NCBI RefSeq assembly: GCF_004209775.1
Contig: NZ_CP035914.1
Span: 1,488,001 to 1,552,000 of the forward strand
Direction: 5' to 3'
Length of the DNA: 64,000 nt
DNA from: Synechococcus sp. WH 8101
GTDB lineage: Bacteria; Cyanobacteriota; Cyanobacteriia; PCC-6307; Cyanobiaceae
Both the position numbers and the translations under genes were made by a program. This document shows positions 1 through 8,491 of this stretch, one piece after another. Positions within the stretch are counted from its first letter, which is position 1. Each line of letters starts with the position of its first letter. Under the pieces are notes generated by a model. It made no database searches and was not told where the DNA came from. It worked only from the letters and a program-made list of their open reading frames with translations.

Positions 1-1434
1 ATCCAGCGCCTGAGCCTGGGCGGGCTGGAGGGCCATGGCACTCTCCACCGTGATCGGCCCGGAGGCCAGGGGCGGCACCACCGCCTGGAGCCGAAGCGGC
101 GCCCCGACCTGACCCGACACCCGCAGCCGCAGCGGCCGCTCCAGGGCTGAGACCTCTAGGGCCGCCTGCCGCTGCCAATGGCTCTGCCACTGGGGATCAT
201 CGGTGAGCCACACGGTGGCGCCAGGACGCAGGGCACGCACATCGTGTCGTTTCGGCCCGAGGCGCAGACGACAGCGATCCGTTCCCAGACTTTGAATCTC
301 CATGATCCGCCCCCCGAGCTCCCGAGGCGGCTCCAGGGGATCGGCGTTGACGTCCGCCACCTCCAGCACCAGCCCCTGCCCGGGCCGAAGCGATTCGGAA
401 CTTCGCAACACCAGCCAGCCCCGCGCTTCCACACGCTCGAGGCGCCCGATCACGGGTCCACGCTTCTTGCTCCAGAGGCCATGGACAAGCCGGCGGTGGT
501 TCACGCCCTCCAGCCAGCCACTCGAGAGGCCACGGGAAAAGCCCAGCTCCAACTGGCGACGAATGGCTGCAGGGTCGACCGCGAGGCCATCCAGCTGCTG
601 GCGATAGGCCTGGGTGACGGAGGCCACGTAGGTGGGGTCCTTCAGGCGACCTTCGATCTTGAAACTGGCGATCCCCAGGTCGACCAGCTCCGGGAGCAGC
701 GCCCAGGCCGAAAGGTCCTGGGGAGAGAGCAGATAGCGCTGCTCCACCAAATCCCGCTGCTCACCATCCACGATCAAGGCGTAGGGCAGGCGACAGGCCT
801 GGGCGCATTCGCCCCGGTTGGCACTGCGCTGCCCGAGCGCTTCGCTGGTGAGGCACTGCCCCGAGTAGGCCACACACAGGGCACCATGCACGAACACTTC
901 GAGCGGCATCGGCTGCTGACACTGACCTATCTGCTGACACTGCCGCAGCTGCTGTTGCAGGCGCCGCAGGTCCTTCAGGCTCAGTTCTCTGGCGCACACC
1001 ACCCGCTCACAGCCCGCCGCCGCCGCCTGGGCGACACCGGCAGCGCTGGTGATCGACATCTGGGTGGAGGCATGCAGGGCCAACTCCGGGACGAGTTGAC
1101 GGGCGAGCATGCAGAGGCCCAGGTCCTGCACGATCAAGGCATCCACCCCAGCCCGTGCCGCGGCCAGCAGCAGGCTCGCCGCGGCGGGGAGCTCATCCGT
1201 GAACACGAGCACGTTGAAGGTGAGAAACCCCTTCACGCCCCTGGCATGCAGCCAGGACATGATCTCGGGCAGCTCCTGGAGGCGGAAGTTTTCAGCCCTC
1301 AAGCGAGCATTGAAGGCCTCCACCCCGAAATACACCGCATCAGCGCCCTGGGCCACGGCCGCTTTGAGTGCGGCCCAATCGCCGGCGGGGGCCAGAAGCT
1401 CGGGCAGCGACAGTGCCGATGCGTTCGACGTCAA
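1..1434 (-). CDS. U32 family peptidase (collagenase-like), 3' end outside window
   Basis: The reading frame stays open from about 1434 to the window edge, so the C-terminus is missing. The N-terminus begins the U32 TIM-barrel domain (LPELLAPAGDWAALKAAV, then GADAVYFG). The U32 signature EVFVHGALCVAYSGQCLTS lies at about residues 179-197, followed by a cysteine-containing stretch (GECAQACR). Family members are YegQ/RlhA/TrhP-like proteins, several of which act in RNA hydroxylation rather than proteolysis, so the exact role is open. No in-frame ATG fits the N-terminus. I chose the TTG at 1434, which overlaps the upstream gene's stop as TTGA. It appears to be translated together with the upstream VanY-type peptidase. 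Confidence 0.88.
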   Translation of the reverse strand, partial: MTSNASALSLPELLAPAGDWAALKAAVAQGADAVYFGVEAFNARLRAENFRLQELPEIMSWLHARGVKGFLTFNVLVFTDELPAAASLLLAAARAGVDALIVQDLGLCMLARQLVPELALHASTQMSITSAAGVAQAAAAGCERVVCARELSLKDLRRLQQQLRQCQQIGQCQQPMPLEVFVHGALCVAYSGQCLTSEALGQRSANRGECAQACRLPYALIVDGEQRDLVEQRYLLSPQDLSAWALLPELVDLGIASFKIEGRLKDPTYVASVTQAYRQQLDGLAVDPAAIRRQLELGFSRGLSSGWLEGVNHRRLVHGLWSKKRGPVIGRLERVEARGWLVLRSSESLRPGQGLVLEVADVNADPLEPPRELGGRIMEIQSLGTDRCRLRLGPKRHDVRALRPGATVWLTDDPQWQSHWQRQAALEVSALERPLRLRVSGQVGAPLRLQAVVPPLASGPITVESAMALQPAQAQALD

Positions 1435-2174
1435 AGCGTTTGGGCGAGCTGTCGGGCTGGCTCGAAGCGCCGCAGAGCTTCGGCTGACCCCTCAAAACGC
1501 CAGTGCCACGGCTCGTAACTCACCCCCTGAGGGTTCGAGGGTGGGAAGGAGAGCACAAAGTGGTAGCTGGCCGCATGGTCCTGGAGCCAGCGGAAGGCGC
1601 GAGTTGTTTCAAACGACTGGGAGAGGTTGGTGCCGGGCGCATCGCCATCCCCCAGATCCATGGCGAATCCCGTGCTGTGCTCCGAATAGCCCGGGGGGGC
1701 ACTCACCTTGGCCCGCTCTGATGCCGTTTGATTCCGCTCCGATTTCACATCGAAGAAAATCCCCTTCTGGAGGGCATGGGAGCGGTAGCCACTGAGCAAG
1801 CGAAGATCCACGCCATCGGCGGCGGCAGCCTGCTGCAGAGCCCTGAACGCCGAGGCCGCATCAGTATGGAGCTCAATGCCAGGCTCCACCGAGACCAGTT
1901 CCGTCACAGAGGCCTCCGGGTAGGGAAAGTGGCCGAGAAGGCGACCGTCGGTGCTGGGGGTTTCCTCGATCCCTTCCACCACCACAGACGGTGGAGACAA
2001 TCTGGCCAGGAGGGACGGACCGAAAAGCACCGTTCCCAAAGACCCCCCAAACACCAGCACACAGGCGATCCAGACACCCGACCCGCCGCCGGAGCGGCGC
2101 CGCTCCGGCCGGGCGCGACGTGCGACCGGAATGTCATCCCGGCTGGTGCGACGGGGCGCAACGGCACGAGCCAC
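1431..2174 (-). CDS. M15 family D-alanyl-D-alanine carboxypeptidase (VanY-like), membrane anchored
   Basis: This is a 247-aa protein with an arginine-rich N-terminus, one membrane segment at about residues 28-50 and a periplasmic M15 domain. The zinc-binding SxHxxGxAxD motif is complete (SEHSTGFAMD), and YEPWHW supplies the catalytic Glu and third zinc ligand. The family trims the terminal D-Ala from peptidoglycan stem peptides. The frame continues far upstream, but that part runs antisense to chlP. A GTG at 2174 gives a sensible basic, membrane-anchored start. The gene diverges from chlP, leaving about 110 bp for both promoters. Its stop overlaps the start of the U32 gene. Confidence 0.85.
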   Translation of the reverse strand: MARAVAPRRTSRDDIPVARRARPERRRSGGGSGVWIACVLVFGGSLGTVLFGPSLLARLSPPSVVVEGIEETPSTDGRLLGHFPYPEASVTELVSVEPGIELHTDAASAFRALQQAAAADGVDLRLLSGYRSHALQKGIFFDVKSERNQTASERAKVSAPPGYSEHSTGFAMDLGDGDAPGTNLSQSFETTRAFRWLQDHAASYHFVLSFPPSNPQGVSYEPWHWRFEGSAEALRRFEPARQLAQTL

Positions 2175-2285
2175 AACGTTGATGCAGTCTTGTGACGATC
2201 GTAAGGGGGGGTGCCAGGCCCCCTCCACAGCACCACCGTTGACGGTGATAGCTTCGCGAGAACAATCCAGCGGAGTCAGGCTGCG

Positions 2286-3647
2286 ATGCTTCGAGTTGCC
2301 GTCGTCGGTGGGGGTCCATCCGGATCCTGCGCTGCAGAAATTCTCGCCAAAGCCGGCATCCAGACCTGGCTCTTTGAGCGAAAACTCGATAACGCCAAAC
2401 CCTGCGGCGGGGCCATCCCGTTGTGCATGGTCGATGAATTCGAGATCCCCGATCACATCATCGACCGCAAGGTGCGGAACATGAAAATGATCTCCCCCTC
2501 CAACCGGGAGGTGGATATCAAGCTTGATCCGCTCGGCTACGACCAAAACGCCTACATCGGCATGTGCCGGCGTGAGGTGTTTGATGCGTTTCTGCGCAAC
2601 CGGGCCGCCGAGCTCGGTGCCACCTTGGTGAATGGTCTGGTGCAGAAGATCGACACCGGCAACCAACGCCAAGGCCCCTACACCCTCCACTACGCCGACT
2701 ACAGCAGTGGTGGACCCACTGGTGAGATCAAAAGTCTGGAGGTGGATCTGATCATTGGTGCCGACGGGGCTAATTCCCGCGTCGCCAAAGCGATGGACGC
2801 CGGCGACTACAACGTGGCGATCGCCTTTCAAGAGCGGATCAAGCTTCCTGCCGAAGAGATGGCTTACTACGAGGATCTCGCCGAAATGTATGTGGGCACC
2901 GATGTGTCCCCTGATTTCTATGCCTGGGTGTTTCCCAAGTACGACCACGTGGCGGTCGGAACGGGCACCATGCAGCAGAATCAGTCGCTGATCAAAGGGC
3001 TGCAGAAAGGGATTCGGGAGCGAGCCAGCAAGCGCCTGTTCAAGGGCGAAGTGATCAAGGTGGAAGCCCATCCGATCCCCGAGCATCCCCGTCCCCGCCG
3101 GGTGGTGGGACGGATGGCCCTGGTTGGTGATGCGGCCGGCTATGTGACCAAGAGCTCTGGTGAGGGGATTTACTTCGCCGCCAAGAGCGGCCGGATGTGC
3201 GCGGAGGCGATCGTGGAAATCTCAGGCAACGGTGCGCGCATCCCCACTGAAAAGGAGATCAAAGCCACCTATTTGAAGCGCTGGGACCGCAAGTACGGTG
3301 CCACCTATGCCGTCCTCGACATTCTGCAGCGCATTTTTTATCGCAACGATGCTGCCCGCGAAGCTTTCGTGGAAATGTGCGATGACCGCGACGTCCAGAA
3401 GCTGACCTTCGACAGCTACCTCTACAAGCGGGTGGTGATGATGAACCCCTGGCAACAGGTCAAGCTCACCCTTCGCACCCTGGGCAGCCTGCTGCGCGGC
3501 GAAGCCCTGGCCCCCTCCAACTACGGCCCGGTTCCCTCAGCGGTGGGACGATCGGATGGTGACTTCCTTGCCCAGGAAGCGGCCGAAGCGATTAAAGCCC
3601 AAGCCAGCGGCAGTAGCGATCACAAAGAAACCGCCACCGTCGCCTGA
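2286..3647 (+). CDS. chlP: geranylgeranyl diphosphate/chlorophyllide reductase
   Basis: This 453-aa flavoprotein reduces the geranylgeranyl chain to phytyl for chlorophyll and tocopherol synthesis. The ATG at 2286 is followed directly by the FAD-binding dinucleotide fold (VAVVGGGPSGSCAAEILAKAG, residues 4-24). The cyanobacterial ChlP hallmark KPCGGAIPLCMVDEF follows, and the second FAD contact ALVGDAAGYVTKSSGEGI lies near residue 280. Length and order match cyanobacterial ChlP. It diverges from the VanY-like gene and converges on glyS, with a strong palindrome between them. An upstream in-frame ATG at 2211 exists, but the extra residues do not belong to the family. Confidence 0.97.
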   Translation: MLRVAVVGGGPSGSCAAEILAKAGIQTWLFERKLDNAKPCGGAIPLCMVDEFEIPDHIIDRKVRNMKMISPSNREVDIKLDPLGYDQNAYIGMCRREVFDAFLRNRAAELGATLVNGLVQKIDTGNQRQGPYTLHYADYSSGGPTGEIKSLEVDLIIGADGANSRVAKAMDAGDYNVAIAFQERIKLPAEEMAYYEDLAEMYVGTDVSPDFYAWVFPKYDHVAVGTGTMQQNQSLIKGLQKGIRERASKRLFKGEVIKVEAHPIPEHPRPRRVVGRMALVGDAAGYVTKSSGEGIYFAAKSGRMCAEAIVEISGNGARIPTEKEIKATYLKRWDRKYGATYAVLDILQRIFYRNDAAREAFVEMCDDRDVQKLTFDSYLYKRVVMMNPWQQVKLTLRTLGSLLRGEALAPSNYGPVPSAVGRSDGDFLAQEAAEAIKAQASGSSDHKETATVA

Positions 3648-3685
3648 GACCAGCCGCCTGAAACCGCGCCCTTGATGCCATCCGT

Positions 3686-3710
3686 GGATCCAGGCCTCAG
3701 GCCTGGATCC
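3686..3710. terminator. Perfect 12-bp inverted repeat between convergent chlP and glyS
   Basis: GGATCCAGGCCT at 3686-3697 is followed by one base and then its exact reverse complement at 3699-3710. The glyS stop codon (3697-3699) sits at the centre. The position between two converging genes suggests a bidirectional terminator or a stabilising 3' hairpin. No T-run follows on either strand, so it is not a textbook intrinsic terminator. Confidence 0.5.
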
Positions 3711-5856
3711 GTTCGAACTGAGCCAACACCGTGGCCTGATTGCGCAGGACAGAGAGCAGATTGAGACGATTGCGGCGAAGCTCTGGCTCGTCGGCCATCA
3801 CCATCACACTCTGATCGCCATCAAAGAACGCTTCCAGGGTGGGCGTGGCCTCCACCAGAGCATGAGTAAGAGCCTGATAATTGCGAGCTTGGGCTAGAGG
3901 CTCCAGCTGTTGCACCACGCCATACATCGCCTGCTCGCTCGGTGAGGCAAACCGTTTCGGATCTACGGCGTCGGCGGCATTGAGCACGCCGAGAGACAGA
4001 TCGCCTTTCTCCGCGAGGCGGGCGGCCCGCTGCACCACCGCCTGAACGGCCACCAGTCGGTTCTGCTGACGCAGCTGGGAGAGAAGGCGGATCCGATCCA
4101 GCACATCGATCGGATCGCAGAGGAGGCGTTCGTCGCTGACCGCATCCCCTGCAACGGCCTGCACCAAGTCGGGGTCATGGCCATCGTCTTCAAGCTGGGA
4201 ATGGATGCGCTGGCGCAACAGGAGCACCAGATCCCTCACCAGGGCATCGGTGTCCACAGCGAAAGCGGGCAGCAGCTCCTGCCAACGCCCAGCAGCGCCC
4301 TTCAGGAGCTCGAGCAGATCGAGACGCCAGCCCCGTTCCCAGAGGATCTGAAGGATGCCATTCCCAGCGCGGCGCAAGGCATAGGGATCGGAGGAACCGC
4401 TGGGTCGCTCACCTTTGGCGAAAATGCTCAGGAGCAGTTCGAAGCGCTCGGCTAGAGCCACCACGGCGCCGGCATCACTGGATGGCAAGGCATCGCCGGC
4501 ACCCCGGGGTTGATAGTGCTCCACTACAGCCAGAGCGACGGCGCGGGATTCTCCCTCCTCCAGGAGATATTTGCCTCCGATCAATCCCTGCAATTCCGGG
4601 AACTCGCCCACCATCTGACTCACCAGGTCGTGTTTGCAGAGGTGGGCGGCACGACGGGCCGCTTCCTGCGTGGCCAAGGGACAATCGAGCTGCTCGAGCA
4701 GCTGGCCTGCGAGGTACTCGATCCGATCGGAGCGATCGCGCAAACTACCCAATCCCTCCGCAAAGGTCACGGCCTGCAGCGCCTCTCTCCGCTCGCAACT
4801 GGGCTGGCGGCGATCCACGGTGAGAAAGAATTCAGCATCGGCCAGGCGCGCACTCAACACCCGTTGATTACCTTCACGAATCCGATCATCTGCCGAAGCC
4901 AGGCCGTTGCTCACCAACAGGAAGTCGGGGCATAAAACCTCGCGGGCTCTCAACCCGAGGGGATCCATGTTCACGCCTGGACGGCGGAGGGGCACATAAC
5001 GTTGATGCGATTGCATCACGGTGATGATCACCTCCGGCGGCAACGCCAGATAGCGATCGGCAATCGAGCCGGTGAGCACCCTGGGGGCCTCGACGAGATC
5101 CACCAGCTCCTCGAACAGAGCAGGCGGGCAATCAGCCTCGCCCTGCAGGGCCTGGGCCCGCTCCTTAAGGGCGGTGCGGATCATCTCCGCTCGCTCGTCG
5201 CGGTCCACCACCACTCCCGCCGCCGCCAGGGCAGCGCCGTAGGCCTCCGCCTCGGCAAGATCCACAGGCTGATCCAACAGGCGGTGGGCCCGGCTGGAAC
5301 GTCCGCTGTGCACCACCGGATCGCTGGCCGCCAGAGTCACTGGCACGCAGGCCTCGCCGAAGAGAGCCACCAACCAGCGCACCGGACGGCTGAAGCGCTG
5401 ATCACCCGAACCCCAACGCATGAAGCGACGCCCCTGCAGTGCATCAATCCAACCGGGGATGCGCGCCTGCAACAGCGCCAGGGTGCTTTGACCTTCCACC
5501 AACACCGTGGCAAACACACAGTCGCCTTTGGGTGTGGCACGGACCTGCAGAGCCGAGGGGTCGACGCCGCAGCGGCGCGCGAAACCAAGGGCAGCCGGAC
5601 CGGGCTGGCCATCGACATAGGCCTGGGCAACGGGCGGCCCCTTGCGGTCCTCGCGCAGATCCTCCTGGCGCTCGACCAGGTTCTCCACGATCACGGCCAG
5701 GCGCCGGGGGGTGCTGGTGACCTGAATCGCGCCATGGTTCAGACGCCACTCCTTCAGATCGCCCGCCACCGTCGCCTTGAGCTGGGGCAGAGCCAGGCGG
5801 GCAAAATCAGCCGGCAGTTCCTCCGTTCCGATCTCCAGCAGAAAGGTTGAAGCCAC
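3697..5856 (-). CDS. glyS: glycyl-tRNA synthetase beta subunit
   Basis: This 719-aa protein is the beta chain of the tetrameric (alpha2-beta2) bacterial glycyl-tRNA synthetase. The start is typical: MASTFLLEIGTEELPADFAR. The C-terminal third carries the anticodon-binding region expected of this subunit. The start codon is GTG at 5856, which fits the family N-terminus exactly. The alpha subunit gene glyQ is not in this window. The gene diverges from the sulfite reductase gene, with about 70 bp between the two starts. Confidence 0.97.
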   Translation of the reverse strand: MASTFLLEIGTEELPADFARLALPQLKATVAGDLKEWRLNHGAIQVTSTPRRLAVIVENLVERQEDLREDRKGPPVAQAYVDGQPGPAALGFARRCGVDPSALQVRATPKGDCVFATVLVEGQSTLALLQARIPGWIDALQGRRFMRWGSGDQRFSRPVRWLVALFGEACVPVTLAASDPVVHSGRSSRAHRLLDQPVDLAEAEAYGAALAAAGVVVDRDERAEMIRTALKERAQALQGEADCPPALFEELVDLVEAPRVLTGSIADRYLALPPEVIITVMQSHQRYVPLRRPGVNMDPLGLRAREVLCPDFLLVSNGLASADDRIREGNQRVLSARLADAEFFLTVDRRQPSCERREALQAVTFAEGLGSLRDRSDRIEYLAGQLLEQLDCPLATQEAARRAAHLCKHDLVSQMVGEFPELQGLIGGKYLLEEGESRAVALAVVEHYQPRGAGDALPSSDAGAVVALAERFELLLSIFAKGERPSGSSDPYALRRAGNGILQILWERGWRLDLLELLKGAAGRWQELLPAFAVDTDALVRDLVLLLRQRIHSQLEDDGHDPDLVQAVAGDAVSDERLLCDPIDVLDRIRLLSQLRQQNRLVAVQAVVQRAARLAEKGDLSLGVLNAADAVDPKRFASPSEQAMYGVVQQLEPLAQARNYQALTHALVEATPTLEAFFDGDQSVMVMADEPELRRNRLNLLSVLRNQATVLAQFERIQA

Positions 5857-5926
5857 GCCCGTCGATCCATCCAGTGGCCGACTGTATTGGAAGCCGTTTC
5901 GCTACTTTCGGAGAGATGGATTTCGT

Positions 5927-7741
5927 GTGCCAGTGAGCCAGCTCGACGTCGATGCATCGCAGAGTCCGCTGGGCTCCGGCAACGGCGACGGTGCTCAGAC
6001 ACTACCCAAGGCGGAACAACGCAAGGTCGACAGCGATTACCTGCGCGAACCGTTACTAACAGAACTGGCGAACGATCGGCCCCAGTTCAGTGAGGATGCG
6101 CTTCAGATCCTCAAGTTTCACGGCAGCTATCAACAGGATGATCGCGATCGGCGCGAGAAGGGAAAAGACAAGCACTGGCAGATGATGCTGCGTTTACGCA
6201 GCCCCGGCGGCAGAATTCCCGCCTCCTTGTTCCTGGCTCTCGACGATCTTTCCAATCGCCTCGGAGACGGCAGCCTGCGGGCCACCACCCGCCAGGCCTT
6301 TCAGATGCATGGGGTGGCCAAAGCCGACCTCAAGGAAGTGATCGGCACGATCGTGCGCCACATGGGCTCCACCCTGGCGGCCTGCGGAGATGTCAATCGC
6401 AATGTGATGGCACCGGCGGCCCCATTCGACAAGGATGGCTATCCGGCAGCCCGGCAGCTCGCCGATGACATCGCCGATCTGCTCAGCCCCGAAACAGCCG
6501 AAGGCTCCTATCTCGACCTCTGGGTCGACGGCGACCTCAGCTATCGGATCAAACCAAACCGCAACGTCAAAGCGGCCCGGCAGCGCCAGCTCGATGGCGC
6601 TGTGTTTTCCGGTGATCCACAGGAACCCCTCTACGGCGACACCTATCTGCCCCGCAAGTTCAAGGTGGCCGTTACCGTTCCCGGTGACAATTCCGTGGAT
6701 CTGCTCACCCAGGACATCGGCCTGGTGGCCTTCAGCGATCCCTCCGGCGCCCTGCGCGGTTGCAATGTGTACGTGGGAGGGGGCATGGGCCGCACCCACA
6801 ACAAAGAGGAGACCTTTGCTCGGATCGCCGACCCCTTGGGCTATGTAGCCGCCGACCAGGTTCTGGATCTCGTGCAGGCGATCCTCGCCCTCCAGCGCGA
6901 TCACGGCGATCGAACCCTGCGGCGCCATGCGCGAATGAAGTATCTGATTCACGATCGGGGCATCGACTGGTTCCGCGACGAGCTGCTGGCCCGCTACTTC
7001 CAGGGGGAGCTAGGCGCCCTGCGCCATGAGGCAAAACCAAAGCTCACCGACTACCTCGGCTGGCACCGCCACCGGCCTGGCATGTGGTTTGTCGGCATCC
7101 CCCTGCTGTGCGGTCGCCTGGAGGGAGAGCTCAAAGCTGGGCTGCGGCGGATCGTGGAGACCTACCAGCTCGAGATCCGGCTGACGCCCAATCAGGATCT
7201 GCTGCTCTGCAACATCGGCACCCCGCAGCGGGCCGGCATCCGCCAGGCCCTTGCCGATCTCGGCATCGAGACGCCGGACGCGCCTGCACCGCTGGCCCGC
7301 CATGCGATCGCCTGTCCGGCCCTGCCCACCTGCGGCCTGGCGATCACAGAATCGGAGCGCATTCTTCCCGACGTGCTCGAGCGGCTCAACACCCAGCTGG
7401 AACAGCTGGCGATCAACAAACCGATCCTGGTGCGGATGACCGGCTGCCCGAACGGGTGTGCACGCCCTTACATGGCGGAAGTGGCCCTGGTGGGCAGCGG
7501 CGTGAATCAATATCAGCTCTGGCTTGGCGGCAGCGCCAATCTGCAACGCCTGGCCCGCCCCTTCCTGCAACGGATGCCCCTCGAACAACTCGAGACCACC
7601 CTGGAACCTCTGCTGATCAGCTGGCGCGACGCCGGTGGCCGGCGCAGCCTCGGCGACCATGTCGAGAAACTCGGCGATCAGGTTGTGGCGGCACTGCTCG
7701 GTGATCAGGCGGTGAGTGATCAGGCGGTGGCCCCCACCTGA
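5927..7741 (+). CDS. sir: ferredoxin-sulfite reductase
   Basis: This 604-aa siroheme/4Fe-4S enzyme reduces sulfite to sulfide with electrons from ferredoxin (assimilatory sulfate reduction). The protein has the duplicated nitrite/sulfite reductase ferredoxin-like half domains (LRLRSPGGRIPA, then RATTRQAFQMHGV). The four cluster and siroheme cysteines are present: C463 and C469 in CPALPTC, and C507 and C511 in CPNGC. The frame runs upstream into glyS on the other strand. GTG at 5927, preceded by GAGAGATGGA, is the most plausible start, and GTG at 5933 is an alternative. Its 3' end overlaps the convergent peptidase gene by 22 bp and contains a short tandem repeat. Confidence 0.94.
   Translation: MPVSQLDVDASQSPLGSGNGDGAQTLPKAEQRKVDSDYLREPLLTELANDRPQFSEDALQILKFHGSYQQDDRDRREKGKDKHWQMMLRLRSPGGRIPASLFLALDDLSNRLGDGSLRATTRQAFQMHGVAKADLKEVIGTIVRHMGSTLAACGDVNRNVMAPAAPFDKDGYPAARQLADDIADLLSPETAEGSYLDLWVDGDLSYRIKPNRNVKAARQRQLDGAVFSGDPQEPLYGDTYLPRKFKVAVTVPGDNSVDLLTQDIGLVAFSDPSGALRGCNVYVGGGMGRTHNKEETFARIADPLGYVAADQVLDLVQAILALQRDHGDRTLRRHARMKYLIHDRGIDWFRDELLARYFQGELGALRHEAKPKLTDYLGWHRHRPGMWFVGIPLLCGRLEGELKAGLRRIVETYQLEIRLTPNQDLLLCNIGTPQRAGIRQALADLGIETPDAPAPLARHAIACPALPTCGLAITESERILPDVLERLNTQLEQLAINKPILVRMTGCPNGCARPYMAEVALVGSGVNQYQLWLGGSANLQRLARPFLQRMPLEQLETTLEPLLISWRDAGGRRSLGDHVEKLGDQVVAALLGDQAVSDQAVAPT
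7701..7730 (+). repeat. 15-bp tandem duplication at the 3' end of sir
   Basis: GTGATCAGGCGGTGA (7701-7715) is repeated next to itself with one mismatch (7716-7730). It encodes a duplicated SDQAV-like pentapeptide in the last residues of sulfite reductase and reaches into the overlap with the convergent gene. It is probably a replication-slippage product. Confidence 0.75.
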
Positions 7742-8445
7742 TCCACCCGGCCGTATCGGGCCGATGGCGCCTGCGTGCGCCAGGCCCAGAGCTGGTCACC
7801 GAAACTGAAATGCCACCACTCGTTCGGGTGACGGACCAATCCCTGGGTGTGCAGGCATTCCGCCAGCAGGCAGCGGCGCTGATGCCAGAGCGCAGCCTCC
7901 GATTCGGGATCGGCAGCAGCGGCGGCGGCGTGGAACTCCGGCTCCGACACCGCATCGATCGCATCAATGGCCCCGCCCATCTCCAGGGGATGGCCGTTGC
8001 GGTCCGCCAGGGTGAGATCCACTGCAGCGCCAGTGCTATGGGGAGGTGGCGTGGCAGGGTCAGCGCTAGGAGGGGCCCAGAAACGGCCCACCCGGCGACG
8101 GAGCTCCTGACGCAACATCGGCTGATCGGCGCCGGTGGGATGCAAGCCATGCCGTCGGCATTCCTCGGCCACGGCATGCTCCACCATGAAGGCCTGCACC
8201 GCCACCGGACGCCAGGCATCAAAAATCGCCAGGCGCAAGGAGGCATCCCATTGCTGCAGCTGCTGCTCGGCCCGGATCAGCCGCTCGCGCACACCCCGGC
8301 GCAAACGAAAGGGATCGGCCCCCTCCCCATAAGGGGCACCGAGGCGCTGATAGGGATGGGGGCGGAGGCAATGAAGAACCGATGGGAGTGGCTCCAGGGG
8401 TTCGCCGCACTCATGAATCGAACACTCGTTCCAGGGCCTGGTCAT
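7720..8445 (-). CDS. M15 family D-alanyl-D-alanine dipeptidase (VanX-like)
   Basis: The protein is about 241 aa and cytoplasmic, with no signal peptide. It carries the M15D zinc motif HSTGAAVD (HxxGxAxD), preceded by proline where VanX has serine, and a C-terminal NEWWHFSFGD that supplies the catalytic Glu and a zinc His. IFDAWRPVAVQAFM matches the conserved arginine region of D-Ala-D-Ala dipeptidases. The likely role is hydrolysis of D-Ala-D-Ala in peptidoglycan turnover. ATG 8445 (MTRPWNE) is preferred over GTG 8454. The gene lies 46 bp downstream of recG on the same strand and overlaps the end of sir by 22 bp. Confidence 0.85.
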   Translation of the reverse strand: MTRPWNECSIHECGEPLEPLPSVLHCLRPHPYQRLGAPYGEGADPFRLRRGVRERLIRAEQQLQQWDASLRLAIFDAWRPVAVQAFMVEHAVAEECRRHGLHPTGADQPMLRQELRRRVGRFWAPPSADPATPPPHSTGAAVDLTLADRNGHPLEMGGAIDAIDAVSEPEFHAAAAAADPESEAALWHQRRCLLAECLHTQGLVRHPNEWWHFSFGDQLWAWRTQAPSARYGRVDQVGATA

Positions 8446-8491
8446 GATTCGCACGCCGAGAAGCTCACCGTCGCATTCCAGACCGTGGCCT

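Noticed and set aside
178-1518. 446-aa plus-strand open frame
   Set aside because: It is antisense to the U32 peptidase, whose family signature is clear; it is a GC-rich shadow frame with no recognisable domains.
2817-2824. HIP1 octamers (GCGATCGC) as repeats
   Set aside because: Several scattered copies occur (for example near 7310 and 9653), but they lie in genes and their frequency was not computed, so no enrichment is claimed.
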